This document shows, in pieces, positions 1-9,349 of a stretch of DNA of 64,000 bases. A program made the position numbers and the translations under genes. Position 1 is the first letter of the stretch; every line of letters begins with the position of its first letter. The notes beneath the pieces were generated by a model. It worked only from the letters and a program-made list of their open reading frames with translations. It ran no database searches and had not been told where the DNA came from. The stretch spans positions 1-64,000 of the forward strand of contig NZ_AUAZ01000005.1 in NCBI RefSeq assembly GCF_000428985.1. Reading direction: 5' to 3'. This stretch comes from Marinobacterium litorale DSM 23545 (GTDB lineage Bacteria; Pseudomonadota; Gammaproteobacteria; Pseudomonadales; Balneatricaceae).

Positions 1-279
1 CAGGTGGAGCTCTTCTTCAAAGCGCTCAAGCAGAACCTGAAGATAAAGGCGTTTTTAGGTCACAGTAAAAATGCAGTGTTGACGCAGATCTGGATCGCCA
101 TGATCTGCTATCTGCTGCTCTCGTTTGCTCGCCATAGTGCGCGGCAAGGCTGGAGTGTACAACGCATTATGCGAACTCTTCAGGTGAGCTTGTTCGAACG
201 CATTCCCCTTTGGGCGCTGCTCAATCCTCCTCCACCCGAGCCACAAAAAAGGGACCCTCAAATGAGGATCCCTTTATGA
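1..279 (+). CDS. IS4-family transposase, C-terminal fragment (cut by window edge)
   Basis: The first codons read QVELFFKALKQNLKIKAFLG, which matches the YREKWxVExxFxxxK end of the DDE domain of IS4-family transposases; the E of VELFFK would be the third catalytic acidic residue and the K seven residues on is the conserved lysine. It continues with a hydrophobic stretch (QIWIAMICYLLLSF) and a proline-rich tail ending at TGA 277-279, which is the usual C-terminus of this subgroup. The reading frame is open from base 1, so the gene begins outside the window. Whether the copy is intact cannot be judged here. It lies downstream of, and convergent with, gcvP. Confidence 0.82.
   Translation, partial: QVELFFKALKQNLKIKAFLGHSKNAVLTQIWIAMICYLLLSFARHSARQGWSVQRIMRTLQVSLFERIPLWALLNPPPPEPQKRDPQMRIPL
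245..273 (-). terminator. Rho-independent terminator downstream of gcvP
   Basis: Read on the minus strand, GGGATCCTC, loop ATTT, GAGGGTCCC (one G-U pair) is followed by six T. It lies about 85 bases past the gcvP stop and overlaps the end of the convergent transposase frame, so it may have been brought in by the insertion sequence. Confidence 0.65.
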
Positions 280-356
280 TCAAAAAAACTATGGGACAGC
301 AGTGGCCGCTGGGCTCCCTTTTACGTTACGTTGAGGCGATCTCCGCTCCCTAACGT

Positions 357-3242
357 TTACTCCCGATAGGCATCGACGCTGGGGCAGGAACAGACGAAGT
401 TACGATCCCCATACACGTTATCGATACGATTGACGGTGGGCCAGAATTTGCTGTCGCGTGTGGCCTGAGTCGGGAATACCGCTTCCTCACGACTATAAGC
501 GCGATCCCAATCACCGAGCAAGTCGGCCTGGCTGTGCGGTGCATGGCGCAACGGCGAGCTTTCAGCGCTCCATTCACCGCTTTCAATACGACCGATCTCC
601 GCGCGGATCGACACCATCGCTTCGATAAACCGATCAAGCTCGGCCTTGGACTCCGACTCGGTGGGTTCGATCATTAACGTCCCCGGTACCGGGAAAGACA
701 TGGTCGGTGCGTGGAAGCCATAATCCATCAACCGCTTGGCGATATCCTCTTCGCTGATACCGGTTGCCTCTTTCAAGGGCCGGATATCGACAATACACTC
801 GTGAGCAACCCAACCTTTTTTACCCTGATAGAGAATCGGGAAATGCTCGGCCAGCTTCGCGCTCAGATAGTTGGCGTTGAGAATCGCCATCTGGGTTGAA
901 CGCTTAAGCCCGGTTTTACCCAGCATGCGAATATACATCCAGCTGATCGGCAGGATTGCACCAGAACCATAGGGCGCGGCGCTCACCGCACCATTGTTCT
1001 GGGACTGACCGGCCACGTGAGTCACGCTGTGCCCCGGCAGGAATGGGGCCAGATGCGCCTTCACACCAATCGGCCCCATACCGGGACCACCACCGCCGTG
1101 AGGAATGGCAAAGGTTTTGTGCAGGTTGAGGTGGGACACATCGGATCCCATAAGCCCCGGTTTACAGATCCCCACCTGAGCATTCATATTGGCCCCATCC
1201 ATGTAGATCTGGCCGCCAAACTTGTGAACGATCTGGCAGATCTCCACGATCTCCTCTTCGTATACACCGTGGGTGCTGGGGTAAGTGACCATCAGTGCCG
1301 AGAGGTTGTCCTTATGCTGCTCGGCCTTGGCCGCCAGATCCGACACATCCACGTTACCCTGCTCATCGCACTCAACGATCACCACCTTCATACCCATCAT
1401 CGCCGCTGAAGCCGGATTGGTACCGTGGGCCGACGACGGGATCAAGCAGATATCGCGGTGACTTTCGCCAATGGAGGCCTGATACTCGCGGATCGCCAAC
1501 AACCCTGCGTACTCACCCTGGGCGCCGGAATTGGGCTGCATCGACACCGCATCATAACCGGTCACTTCCACCAGCATCGCTTCGAGCTGGCGGATCATCT
1601 CCAGGTAGCCTTCTACCTGATCGTGGGGTGCAAAGGGATGCAGGTTGGCAAACCCGGGCCAGGTGACCGGAGCCATTTCAGAGGTCGCGTTGAGCTTCAT
1701 GGTGCAGGAGCCCAGCGGGATCATACCGTGTACCAGAGAGTAGTCCTTGTTCTCCAGTTTCTTCAGGTAACGCAGCATCTCGGTTTCGCTATGGTAGCTG
1801 TTGAAAACCGGATGAGTCAGGATCTCGTCGGTGCGGCGCAGCCGTTCGGGCAGGCCCGTGGTTTCACCTTCGACGATCGCGGCATCCAGTTCGTCGATGG
1901 AGAGACCATGACCGCTGCCCAGCAGAATATCAAACAGATGTGCCACGTCCGCCCGGGTCGTGGTTTCATCCAGGCTGATGCCTACATGGTGGCCACCAAA
2001 CAAACGCAGGTTACAACCGCCGGCAAGCGCACCCTCCACCACTTCACCGGGGTTTTCCAGATCCAGAGAGAGGGTATCGAAGAACGTGGTGTTAAGAGAC
2101 ACGCCCTTCTGACGCAGACCGCTGGCCAGAATAGCGGTTAAGCGGTGAACTCGCTCGGCGATCCGGCGCAGCCCCTGGGGACCGTGATAGACGGCATAAA
2201 ATCCCGCCATGTTCGCCAGCAACGCCTGGGCGGTACAGATATTGGAGGTCGCCTTCTCACGGCGGATATGCTGCTCCCGGGTCTGCATCGCCATGCGCAA
2301 CGCAGGCGCACCCTTGCTGTCCACAGAAACCCCGATAATACGACCGGGCACTGAGCGCTTGAGCTTGTCCGATGTGGCGAAAAATGCGGCATGAGGCCCA
2401 CCAAATCCCATCGGCACACCGAATCGCTGGGCGGAGCCAAACACCACATCGGCGCCCAGGCTGCCGGGCGATTTCAACAGCACCAGCGCCAGCAGGTCGG
2501 AGGCGACGCAAACCATCGACTTCTGTGATTTAGCGGTTTCGATCAGTGTTTCCAGGTCGTGAATATCACCGTGTGTTCCCGGATACTGCAAGAGGACGCC
2601 GAAGCTGTCGTACTCACCCAGCTTATCGGCCGCATCCACAGCGATCTCAAAGCCGAAATATTCGGCACGGGTCCGCACCACATCCAGGGTTTGCGGATGT
2701 ACATCGTCGGCCACAAAAAACAGGTCGGACTTTTTACGATTGGAGCGCTTGCACAGAGTCATCGCTTCCGCGGCGGCAGTGGCCTCATCCAGCAATGACG
2801 CATTGGCCAGATCCATACCGGTCAGATCCATCACCATCTGCTGGTAGTTCAGCAACGCCTCCAGACGGCCCTGGGAGATCTCCGGCTGATACGGCGTATA
2901 GGCCGTGTACCAAGCCGGGTTTTCCAGCACATTGCGCTGAATCACGCCGGGAACATGGGTACCGTAATATCCCATCCCAATGTAGGATTTATTCAGCTTA
3001 TTGCGGGAAGCCAGCTGATGTAGCTCGGCCAGGGCCTCGGCCTCGCTGACGCCTTCGGGCATGGCCAGCGCATCATCCAGTCGGATCGAGGCTGGAACGG
3101 CCTGTTCGATCAGCGCGTCCAGTGAACCGATGCCGAGGCAATCCAGCATCGCCTGCTCCTCACTGGCATCGGGCCCCAGGTGCCGCTCGGTGAATTCATC
3201 ATGCGCTTCCAGTTCGATCAAACCTTGGATTTCTGTTGCCAT
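357..3242 (-). CDS. gcvP: Glycine dehydrogenase (decarboxylating), P protein of the glycine cleavage system
   Basis: P protein decarboxylates glycine with PLP and passes the aminomethyl group to the lipoyl arm of GcvH. The 961-residue product has the usual length of the fused (N and C halves in one chain) enterobacterial/pseudomonad type. The PLP lysine is in [16 protein letters not shown] at about residue 709, and the N-terminal half has FTERHLGP and [13 protein letters not shown] signatures. The gene follows gcvH by about 60 bases and both follow sdaA on the same strand, so the three are probably one transcript. The ATG at 3242 is preceded by a purine-rich AGGAACAGGGCAGG stretch. Family assignment is secure. 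Confidence 0.97.
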   Translation of the reverse strand: MATEIQGLIELEAHDEFTERHLGPDASEEQAMLDCLGIGSLDALIEQAVPASIRLDDALAMPEGVSEAEALAELHQLASRNKLNKSYIGMGYYGTHVPGVIQRNVLENPAWYTAYTPYQPEISQGRLEALLNYQQMVMDLTGMDLANASLLDEATAAAEAMTLCKRSNRKKSDLFFVADDVHPQTLDVVRTRAEYFGFEIAVDAADKLGEYDSFGVLLQYPGTHGDIHDLETLIETAKSQKSMVCVASDLLALVLLKSPGSLGADVVFGSAQRFGVPMGFGGPHAAFFATSDKLKRSVPGRIIGVSVDSKGAPALRMAMQTREQHIRREKATSNICTAQALLANMAGFYAVYHGPQGLRRIAERVHRLTAILASGLRQKGVSLNTTFFDTLSLDLENPGEVVEGALAGGCNLRLFGGHHVGISLDETTTRADVAHLFDILLGSGHGLSIDELDAAIVEGETTGLPERLRRTDEILTHPVFNSYHSETEMLRYLKKLENKDYSLVHGMIPLGSCTMKLNATSEMAPVTWPGFANLHPFAPHDQVEGYLEMIRQLEAMLVEVTGYDAVSMQPNSGAQGEYAGLLAIREYQASIGESHRDICLIPSSAHGTNPASAAMMGMKVVIVECDEQGNVDVSDLAAKAEQHKDNLSALMVTYPSTHGVYEEEIVEICQIVHKFGGQIYMDGANMNAQVGICKPGLMGSDVSHLNLHKTFAIPHGGGGPGMGPIGVKAHLAPFLPGHSVTHVAGQSQNNGAVSAAPYGSGAILPISWMYIRMLGKTGLKRSTQMAILNANYLSAKLAEHFPILYQGKKGWVAHECIVDIRPLKEATGISEEDIAKRLMDYGFHAPTMSFPVPGTLMIEPTESESKAELDRFIEAMVSIRAEIGRIESGEWSAESSPLRHAPHSQADLLGDWDRAYSREEAVFPTQATRDSKFWPTVNRIDNVYGDRNFVCSCPSVDAYRE

Positions 3243-3301
3243 CTGCCTGCCCTGTTCCTGAGTTTACCTTTTAAAATCAACGCCTAGCCCTGTCAGAGAT
3301 C

Positions 3302-3694
3302 TTACGCCTCTTCGGCCATCCGGGCACCGTACGCTTCTGCGTCAAGCAGCTTTTCCAGCTCTGACACGTCGGCAATCTTGATTTTACAGATCCAGCCATC
3401 GCCAAACGGTGACTCGTTAATAAGTTCGGGGCTGTCTTCCAGCGCTTCATTAGCCTCGATGATCTCACCACTAACGCTAGCATAGATATCCGATGCCGCT
3501 TTGACCGACTCAACCACGGAAATCTCTTCACCGGCATTCACTTCCCGGCCCACTTCCGGCAGTTCCACGAATACCACGTCACCGAGCTGTTCCTGGGCGA
3601 AGTCGGAGATCCCCAGCGTCAAAGTGCCATCACCATTGTCACGAACCCATTCATGTGACGCTGCGTATTTCAGATCGGTCGGTAAGTTACTCAT
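3302..3694 (-). CDS. gcvH: Glycine cleavage system H protein
   Basis: GcvH carries the lipoyl group that shuttles the aminomethyl intermediate between the P, T and L proteins. The 130-residue product contains the lipoylation motif [12 protein letters not shown] with the modified lysine at residue 65, inside a biotinyl/lipoyl-like beta-barrel ending in the expected acidic C-terminal helix. It lies between sdaA (about 40 bases upstream) and gcvP (about 60 bases downstream), all minus strand. The L protein (lpd) is not in the window. Confidence 0.97.
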   Translation of the reverse strand: MSNLPTDLKYAASHEWVRDNGDGTLTLGISDFAQEQLGDVVFVELPEVGREVNAGEEISVVESVKAASDIYASVSGEIIEANEALEDSPELINESPFGDGWICKIKIADVSELEKLLDAEAYGARMAEEA

Positions 3695-3735
3695 CGTTCC
3701 AGTTCCACTTTGATGTTGATTGGCTTACAACTGCA

Positions 3736-5106
3736 TCAGCAGTTAACCACGTTGACAGCGAGCCCTCCGGTGGAGGTCTCCTTGTACTTGTCCTGCATAT
3801 CGGCCCCGGTCTGGCGCATCGTCTCGATCACCGAATCCAGCGATACAAAATGTTGACCATCGCCTCGCAACGCCAGCCGAGTCGCATTGATCGCCTTTAC
3901 CGCGCCCATGGTATTACGCTCAATACAGGGCACCTGGACCAGACCGCCGATCGGGTCACAGGTCAGGCCCAGATTATGCTCCATACCGATCTCGGCAGCA
4001 TTCTCTATCTGCCGCACACTGCCGCCGAGCACCGCGCAGAGCGCGCCGGCCGCCATGGAACAGGCCACACCGATCTCCCCCTGGCACCCCACTTCCGCCG
4101 CCGAAATCGACGCATTACGTTTATACAGCATGCCGATCGCGGCTGCGGTTGCCAGAAACTGAATTATCCCCGCCTCACTGGAGCCTGGAATAAAACGATC
4201 GTAGTAGGCCAGCACGGCAGGAATCACGCCTGCGGCGCCGTTTGTTGGTGCCGTCACTATACGCCCACCGGCGGCATTCTCTTCATTAACGGCCAGCGCG
4301 TACAGGTTAACCCAGTCCAGTACCGCCAGATTATCTTTAAGTCCCGCCTCTGGCTTACCGGTTAACTCCCGGTGAAGTTCATGGGCGCGCCGTTTTATCC
4401 CCAGCCCACCCGGCAACTCTCCGGTCGCTTCACAGCCACGGCGAATTGAGTCGTCCATCACCCGCCATATGCCCAGCAGCTTTTCTCTGGTTTCAGCATC
4501 CGGGCGATGACAGGCCTCGTTCTCCAGAACAAGATTCGCGATAGACTTTCCACTGGACTCGGCCAGTGTCATCAGCTCTTCCGCGCAACTGAAAACCCAG
4601 GGCTCCCGGGCGACGCTGTCACCGGACGTCTGTTCACCCTCAACAACGACGAAGCCGCCGCCCACCGAGTAAGCCGTCATGGTGAATAGTTGAATACCGG
4701 CAGCGTCGTTGAGCTCAAAGCGCATACCGTTGGGATGGGCCGGCAGCGTCACGCCCGCGTCGAAACACAGATCCTGCGCGGGATTGAACCTGACGTTCAC
4801 TCCGCCGGGGAGGGTTATCGCGCACTTTTGCCGCGTCTGCCGGACGATCGCCGGAACCTGATCGGTATCGACCGAGGCCGGCTCCTCACCGTTCAAACCA
4901 AGCACAACCGCCGTATCCGTCGCATGCCCCTTACCGGTCATTGCCAGAGAGCCAAACAGGTGTACGCGGATACAGGCATCAGCCGGAACCCGGCCCCCGC
5001 TGGCGAGGGTATCGACAAAGCGCTTGGCGGCCACCATCGGCCCCACCGTATGGGAGCTGGATGGCCCGATACCGATTTTGAACAGGTCGAAGAGGCTGAG
5101 CGACAT
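3736..5106 (-). CDS. sdaA: L-serine ammonia-lyase, iron-sulfur type, single chain
   Basis: The enzyme deaminates L-serine to pyruvate and ammonia using a [4Fe-4S] cluster. The 456-residue product is the single-chain type: N-terminal [20 protein letters not shown] (substrate/ACT-like region) and a C-terminal catalytic domain with the conserved cysteines in [16 protein letters not shown] and [14 protein letters not shown]. Placement with gcvH and gcvP fits a glycine-to-serine-to-pyruvate route: glycine cleavage supplies methylene-THF, serine is formed by GlyA (not in the window), and SdaA drains it. ATG at 5106 lies just after a GGAGAAAAGC ribosome binding site. Confidence 0.95.
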   Translation of the reverse strand: MSLSLFDLFKIGIGPSSSHTVGPMVAAKRFVDTLASGGRVPADACIRVHLFGSLAMTGKGHATDTAVVLGLNGEEPASVDTDQVPAIVRQTRQKCAITLPGGVNVRFNPAQDLCFDAGVTLPAHPNGMRFELNDAAGIQLFTMTAYSVGGGFVVVEGEQTSGDSVAREPWVFSCAEELMTLAESSGKSIANLVLENEACHRPDAETREKLLGIWRVMDDSIRRGCEATGELPGGLGIKRRAHELHRELTGKPEAGLKDNLAVLDWVNLYALAVNEENAAGGRIVTAPTNGAAGVIPAVLAYYDRFIPGSSEAGIIQFLATAAAIGMLYKRNASISAAEVGCQGEIGVACSMAAGALCAVLGGSVRQIENAAEIGMEHNLGLTCDPIGGLVQVPCIERNTMGAVKAINATRLALRGDGQHFVSLDSVIETMRQTGADMQDKYKETSTGGLAVNVVNC

Positions 5107-5266
5107 CGCTTTTCTCCGTCTAGACTCGGAAAGGGAGCGACCGCTCGGCGGCGGTCAAGACGCTTTACACCACACCACCCAATCCGGTGATCATTCACAG
5201 TGTAAACCAGAGTGCGAATTTGAGGCGGCAGCCTAGCAATTGATCGCGGGCTGGGCAAGAGAAATA

Positions 5267-5280
5267 TTTCCTATAAGAAA
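5267..5280. promoter_or_regulatory. Candidate operator, TTTCCTATAAGAAA
   Basis: Imperfect copy (one mismatch in the right arm) of the perfect palindrome at 5336-5349. It lies about 160 bases upstream of sdaA and probably serves the minus-strand promoter. The regulator is not identified. Confidence 0.5.
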
Positions 5281-5335
5281 CACAAAAAGCCAGCTTATAT
5301 CCCTCAAGGTCAAAGCAAGCGGGATGGAATTATTG

Positions 5336-5349
5336 TTTCCTATAGGAAA
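5336..5349. promoter_or_regulatory. Candidate operator, perfect 14-bp palindrome TTTCCTATAGGAAA
   Basis: Perfect inverted repeat 53 bases upstream of gcvT, 69 bases centre-to-centre from a near copy at 5267-5280. The pair sits between divergent glycine/serine genes, as expected for a shared repressor or activator. The 295-base gap (5107-5401) shows no glycine riboswitch that I can recognise. Confidence 0.55.
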
Positions 5350-5401
5350 TTTTGTTTAACTACCTGCATTGATAACCTTCACCGATCAGGGGGCCTGAAC
5401 G

Positions 5402-6523
5402 ATGGACGAACAACTGCTGCACACGCCGCTTTTCAACCTGCATCAGGAGCTGGGCGCGAAGATGGTGCCCTTTGCCGGATATGCCATGCCGGTTCAGTAC
5501 CCTCAGGGCGTTAAGAAAGAACACCTCCATACCCGCGAAGCCGCTGGCCTGTTTGATGTCAGTCACATGGGGCAGGTTTTCGTGAGTGGAGAGAATGCTG
5601 AACAGGACCTGGAAAGCATACTGCCCGTGGACCTCGCGGAGCTGCCGGTGGGGCGACAGCGCTATGCACTGTTTACCGCCGAAAATGGCGGCATTCTCGA
5701 CGATCTGATGATCACCCGCATGCCTGATGGCTTCTACCTGGTGGTCAACGCCGCGTGCAAAGAGCAGGATATCGCTCATTTGCGCAGTCACCTGAGCGAA
5801 AGCACGCAGCTGGAGGTACTGGAACAGCGGGCCCTGATCGCCCTGCAAGGCCCTCAAGCCGCTGCCGTGCTCGCCAAGCTGGAGCCCGCAGTGGCAGATA
5901 TGGTGTTTATGGACAACCGGCCAACACAGCTGGCCGGTATCGACTGCATCGTCAGCCGCTCCGGCTATACCGGTGAAGATGGTTACGAGATCTCCGTACC
6001 GGCTGACCAGGTCGAAGCACTGTGCCGCACTCTGCTGGATTACCCGGAGGTGCAGCCGATCGGCTTGGGCGCCCGTGATTCACTGCGCCTGGAAGCGGGG
6101 CTCTGCCTCTACGGCCACGACATCGACCGCACAACAACACCCGCTGAAGCCAGCCTTATCTGGGCCATATCACCGGCCCGCCGTAACGGCGGAGCGCGTG
6201 CCGGCAGCTTTCCCGGCGCCGATCTGATTCTTGAGCAGATCCGTGACAAATCTGCAACACGCAAGCGTGTCGGGCTTATCGGCGAGGGAAGAGCGCCCAT
6301 CCGCGAAGGAACCTCACTACTGGACAGCGACGGCAACATAGTGGGTCAGGTAACCAGCGGCACTTTCGGCCCCAGCGCCGGCCAGCCGGTGGCCATGGGC
6401 TATGTGGAAACGGCGTTCAGCGCTGTGGATACAGCACTGTTCGCTGAAGTCAGGGGTAAGCAGCTCCCGGTAACCGTCAGTAAAATGCCGTTTGTGCCAC
6501 AGCGCTATTACCGGGGAGAGTAA
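5402..6523 (+). CDS. gcvT: Aminomethyltransferase, T protein of the glycine cleavage system
   Basis: GcvT transfers the methylene group from aminomethyl-GcvH to tetrahydrofolate, releasing ammonia. The 373-residue product shows the family N-terminus (TPLFNLHQELGAKMVPFAGYAMPVQY), the FDVSHMGQ motif, and the folate-site stretch GYTGEDGYEISV followed by GLGARDSLRLEAG. It is transcribed away from sdaA-gcvH-gcvP, so the glycine cleavage genes are split over two divergent units that share the palindromic sites in the gap. ATG at 5402 follows a CAGGGGGCCTGAACG leader. It is convergent with the cyclic-nucleotide-binding gene, the stops being only 7 bases apart. Confidence 0.96.
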   Translation: MDEQLLHTPLFNLHQELGAKMVPFAGYAMPVQYPQGVKKEHLHTREAAGLFDVSHMGQVFVSGENAEQDLESILPVDLAELPVGRQRYALFTAENGGILDDLMITRMPDGFYLVVNAACKEQDIAHLRSHLSESTQLEVLEQRALIALQGPQAAAVLAKLEPAVADMVFMDNRPTQLAGIDCIVSRSGYTGEDGYEISVPADQVEALCRTLLDYPEVQPIGLGARDSLRLEAGLCLYGHDIDRTTTPAEASLIWAISPARRNGGARAGSFPGADLILEQIRDKSATRKRVGLIGEGRAPIREGTSLLDSDGNIVGQVTSGTFGPSAGQPVAMGYVETAFSAVDTALFAEVRGKQLPVTVSKMPFVPQRYYRGE

Positions 6524-6530
6524 GCCTCTC

Positions 6531-7025
6531 TCAATCCGTTTTCGGGTGGAGGGAAACCTCCACCAGTTTATCGTTAATACCGCTGATTGTTCGGGCCAGC
6601 TCACGGGAGAGGTTGAGCATCAAAATACCGAAGTCGGACGGATAATCGATATGGAGCTGGTAGAACAGGTCGGTGCTGATTCTCAATAGGATGCTGGGTT
6701 CCAGGGCGGAAACGGAACCCTGACGACAGAAGAGGCCGATCATCGAGACATAACCCACCTCTTGTCCGAACGTAACCTCGCGAATCAACACCCGGCGCCC
6801 TTCGCTCTCGCGGTAATAACCGACCTTACCCTGCAAGACGACAACAAAGAAGTCGCCACGCTCGCCTTCGGTAAAAACCGGCTCGCCAGACTCGACCGCA
6901 TATACCTGACCGTGGGAGAGCAGATAACGTATCGCTTCATCGCTCAACGCACCGAAAGTCGAAGCTGACTTAAAATAATCCAGACCCGACTCGGCCATGA
7001 GCCCGCGTCCATCCAGATCTTTCAT
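6531..7025 (-). CDS. Cyclic nucleotide-binding domain protein without a DNA-binding domain
   Basis: The product of about 164 residues is essentially one Crp-type cyclic nucleotide-binding domain: a beta-roll with EPVFTEGERGDFFVVVLQGKVGYY (phosphate-binding cassette region) and EVTFGQEVGYVSMI, then a C-terminal helix pair (LMLNLSRELARTISGINDKL). There is no helix-turn-helix after the hinge helix, so it cannot act as a Crp-like DNA-binding factor by itself. I prefer the ATG at 7025 to an upstream TTG at 7052 because GGAGGAAT lies at a suitable distance. It could be a sensory partner protein; ligand and target are unknown. Confidence 0.8.
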   Translation of the reverse strand: MKDLDGRGLMAESGLDYFKSASTFGALSDEAIRYLLSHGQVYAVESGEPVFTEGERGDFFVVVLQGKVGYYRESEGRRVLIREVTFGQEVGYVSMIGLFCRQGSVSALEPSILLRISTDLFYQLHIDYPSDFGILMLNLSRELARTISGINDKLVEVSLHPKTD

Positions 7026-7194
7026 AAACCCATATTCCTCCGCAGCCACCAACTACCAGCGCTCCATAGCGCACAGGAGATAACGGAAGCCGGACATCTA
7101 TTACCCCAAGCTTGGACCTGTCTGCATCCGATGACAAGTTGGACCTTGGTCCATATACCTTTTTCTACGTCTATTGAAGTAACAACGGATCCGT

Positions 7195-7401
7195 TTACTC
7201 TGGCGGTTTCGACTCAACCTCCTCCTGATCTTCGCGTCGACGGCTGGTAATCCGGTGCATTACTTCAAACTGACGGTTACAGCGCCGACAATGACGACAC
7301 ATCATCAGATGCATTCGTAGCGAGCCTTTCTCCGGTAACGTCAACGGCCGGTCCAGACTCAGTGACATCAGCTCGGTCGCACGCTTACAGGCCATGGTCA
7401 T
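7195..7401 (-). CDS. Small zinc-finger anti-sigma factor (ZAS-like)
   Basis: A 68-residue protein beginning MTMACKRATELMSLSLDRPL, with the zinc-binding anti-sigma signature H31-x3-C35-x2-C38 (HLMMCRHC) and a further C41. Small one-domain proteins of this type bind and inhibit, or redox-tune, the ECF sigma factor encoded just upstream. Its ATG overlaps the sigma gene's stop by 17 bases, which indicates translational coupling. No membrane segment follows the zinc finger, so it should be cytoplasmic. The functional role is inferred from motif and position. Confidence 0.8.
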   Translation of the reverse strand: MTMACKRATELMSLSLDRPLTLPEKGSLRMHLMMCRHCRRCNRQFEVMHRITSRRREDQEEVESKPPE

Positions 7402-8002
7402 CGGCCACCTCCCCATCACTGAACCAGCCCGACTCCAAGCAGGCACGCAGTTTCAGACGCGCCCGATGCAGGATCACCCAGCAATTTTTCTCGGTAATCG
7501 CCAGGTTTTCGCAGATTTCACCGGTTTCCAACCCCATTAGCTCACGCATGGTGAAGACCTGAGCCCCACTCTTCGGCAGATGAAATACACAGAGGTCGAA
7601 AACCTCCCAGAAATGATCGCGTTCACAGGACACTTCCGGCTGCACCCACTCCACGGGGCGCGCACCCACTGCCCAGTGAGCACGAGGATTAAACATGGCA
7701 TCAATATCAGGCAACTCCTCCATATCATGCTCAGCCACCACTTCCCGCCCCCGGCGGCGGATCGTATCCACCAGTTTGTGACGGAGAATACCGAACACCC
7801 AGGTCTCGAATTTCGATTGCCCCCTGAACCGCGCCAACGATTCCAGTGCTGCAACCAGCGTTTCCTGCACCAGATCCTCAGCGTAGCTTTGATCGGCCAG
7901 CTGCAGCCGCGCAAACGCCAGTAACCTGGGACGCACTGCGCTAAGCCGCTGACTAAGCTCCAGGCTCTCCGTGTCCTCCCGTGGCGACTTATCGCTTACC
8001 AA
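7385..8002 (-). CDS. ECF-type RNA polymerase sigma factor
   Basis: The 205-residue product has region 2 (YAEDLVQETLVAALESLARF, then SKFETWVFGILRHKLVDTIRRR) and region 4 (FTMRELMGLETGEICENLAI, then TEKNCWVILHRARLKLRACL), the two domains of group 4 sigma factors. A 30-40 residue insert with conserved-looking Trp and Cys residues (HWAVGARPVEWVQPEVSCER) separates them. The gene is followed and overlapped by the zinc anti-sigma gene, a classic ECF arrangement. The apparent start is a TTG at 8002 that sits 5-6 bases after a strong GGGAGG ribosome binding site. Signal and regulon are unknown. Confidence 0.9.
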   Translation of the reverse strand: MVSDKSPREDTESLELSQRLSAVRPRLLAFARLQLADQSYAEDLVQETLVAALESLARFRGQSKFETWVFGILRHKLVDTIRRRGREVVAEHDMEELPDIDAMFNPRAHWAVGARPVEWVQPEVSCERDHFWEVFDLCVFHLPKSGAQVFTMRELMGLETGEICENLAITEKNCWVILHRARLKLRACLESGWFSDGEVADDHGL

Positions 8003-8068
8003 ATCGACCTCCCTTTGAGATCCTGTTTCTCCGTTAATACCGGATGAGTCGTTGCCGATACCAAAAAC

Positions 8069-8086
8069 TTACACTGACCAGTGTAA
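8069..8086. promoter_or_regulatory. Perfect palindrome TTACACTG-AC-CAGTGTAA, candidate operator
   Basis: Eight-base arms with a two-base spacer, 67 bases upstream of the sigma factor and 74 upstream of the divergent DUF3012 gene. The form is typical of a TetR-type or similar dimeric regulator. I cannot name the regulator. Confidence 0.5.
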
Positions 8087-8159
8087 ACGAGATAGGGGGG
8101 ACAGCGCTGGCGGAGTTCGCTACTATCGAGCGCTAAACGGAAAATTGATGGATTAACCC

Positions 8160-8339
8160 ATGGATATAGTGAAAAAAGGAACCGCTCTAATCGCCTTGCT
8201 GGCAACGACGCTGCTGGTCGCCGCATGCTCCCCTGAAGTGGGTAGCGTCGAGTGGTGCAGCGAGCTGAAAGAGAAACCCAAGGGCGAGTGGACCGCCAAC
8301 GAACTGGCGGACTTTACCAAACACTGCCTGCTGCCCTGA
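8160..8339 (+). CDS. DUF3012 family small lipoprotein
   Basis: A 59-residue protein: a positively charged start (MDIVKKG), a hydrophobic segment and the lipobox LVAACSPE, with lipidation expected on the cysteine. The mature part reads VGSVEWCSELKEKPKGEW then TANELADFTKHCLLP, which matches the DUF3012 family (small secreted proteins with two conserved cysteines and a WTANE motif). ATG at 8160, stop TGA at 8337-8339. It sits between the ECF sigma factor (divergent) and the DHH phosphoesterase. Function is unknown; an outer-membrane or inner-membrane lipoprotein is expected. Confidence 0.8.
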   Translation: MDIVKKGTALIALLATTLLVAACSPEVGSVEWCSELKEKPKGEWTANELADFTKHCLLP

Positions 8340-8416
8340 GTCAGACCGTTTCAGGGACCAACCCAACGTGGTACTTTTACCGAAAAGACTTTTCAAACTT
8401 GAAGGAAGCGATACCG

Positions 8417-9346
8417 ATGGCCGGTGAAAAATTTCGACTCGTGACGCGCAGTGACTTTGATGGCCTGGTCTGCGCCGTACTGCTCAAGCACCTCGATATG
8501 ATTGACGACATCAAGTTCGTCCACCCCAAGGATATGCAGGATGGCAAGGTTGATATCACAGACCGTGACATCACCACCAACCTGCCCTACGTGCCCGGTG
8601 TTAATCTTGCCTTTGACCATCACCTGTCGGAAACCCTGCGCAATGAAAAGCAGGACAACCATATTATCGACCCGGATGCGCCCTCCGCGGCCCGCGTCGT
8701 ATGGAGCTACTATGGCGGCCACAAGGCCTTCCCGGCCGAGTGGGATGAGATGATGGAGGCGGTGGATAAAGGGGATGCCGCCCAATTCAACAAGGAAGAG
8801 GTCCTCAATGCGGAGGGCTGGGTACTGCTCAACTTCCTGATGGATGCGCGCACCGGTTTGGGCCGTTTCCGCGAGTTCCGCATCTCCAACTATGCACTGA
8901 TGATGGATCTGATCGATTACTGCCGTAACCACAATATCGACGAGATTCTGGCTCTGCCTGATGTTCAGGAGCGCGTGGAGCTGTACCGTGACCACGAACA
9001 GAAGTTTAAAGATCAGATCCAACGCTGCGCGACAGTTCACGGAAACCTGGTAGTACTGGACCTGCGTGAAGAGGAAACCATCTGGCCGGGCAACCGCTTT
9101 ATGATTTACGCCCTCTTGCCGCAGTGCAATATCTCGATCCACGTACTCTGGGGTTTGAAACAGCAAAACACCGTTTTCGCCACCGGCAAATCGATCTTCG
9201 ATCGCAGCTCTAAAACCAATGTGGGCGAGCTGATGCTGAAATACGGCGGTGGCGGTCATCAGGCAGCAGGCACCTGCCAGGTTGAAAACGATCAGGCTGT
9301 CACTGTTCTCAACGAACTGATCGAGCAGATCAACGCCGACGGCTAA
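8417..9346 (+). CDS. DHH-family phosphoesterase (exopolyphosphatase-like)
   Basis: A 309-residue protein starting MAGEKFRLVTRSDFDGLVCA. The RSDFDGL motif (DxD metal ligands), LAFDHHLSE (the DHH motif proper) and the C-terminal DHHA1 substrate-binding motif KYGGGGHQAAGTC are all present, giving a complete two-domain DHH/DHHA1 hydrolase. Relatives are annotated as exopolyphosphatase-like or nucleotide phosphodiesterases; the sequence does not settle which. I chose ATG 8417 because it starts exactly at the family N-terminus and follows a GAAGGAAG ribosome binding site; an open frame runs further upstream without family similarity. The stop is 3 bases from the convergent rsuA stop. Confidence 0.85.
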   Translation: MAGEKFRLVTRSDFDGLVCAVLLKHLDMIDDIKFVHPKDMQDGKVDITDRDITTNLPYVPGVNLAFDHHLSETLRNEKQDNHIIDPDAPSAARVVWSYYGGHKAFPAEWDEMMEAVDKGDAAQFNKEEVLNAEGWVLLNFLMDARTGLGRFREFRISNYALMMDLIDYCRNHNIDEILALPDVQERVELYRDHEQKFKDQIQRCATVHGNLVVLDLREEETIWPGNRFMIYALLPQCNISIHVLWGLKQQNTVFATGKSIFDRSSKTNVGELMLKYGGGGHQAAGTCQVENDQAVTVLNELIEQINADG

Positions 9347-9349
9347 GCC

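Larger units (their letters stand above)
1..316 (+). mobile_element. Right-hand part of an IS4-family insertion sequence, boundary uncertain
   Basis: Only the transposase tail supports the element. The stretch around 289-310 (ACTATGGGACAGCAGTGG) is a possible terminal inverted repeat, but the left end lies outside the window so the repeat and any target duplication cannot be checked. Confidence 0.4.

Noticed and set aside
318-336. TTTTACGTTACGTTG near 320 as a LiuR site
   Set aside because: The repeats are direct, not inverted, and nearby genes are unrelated.
5107-5401. Glycine riboswitch before gcvT
   Set aside because: Searched for the tandem conserved GGAGA/CCGAAGG-type cores and hairpins; not found. 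Palindromic operators are the better explanation.
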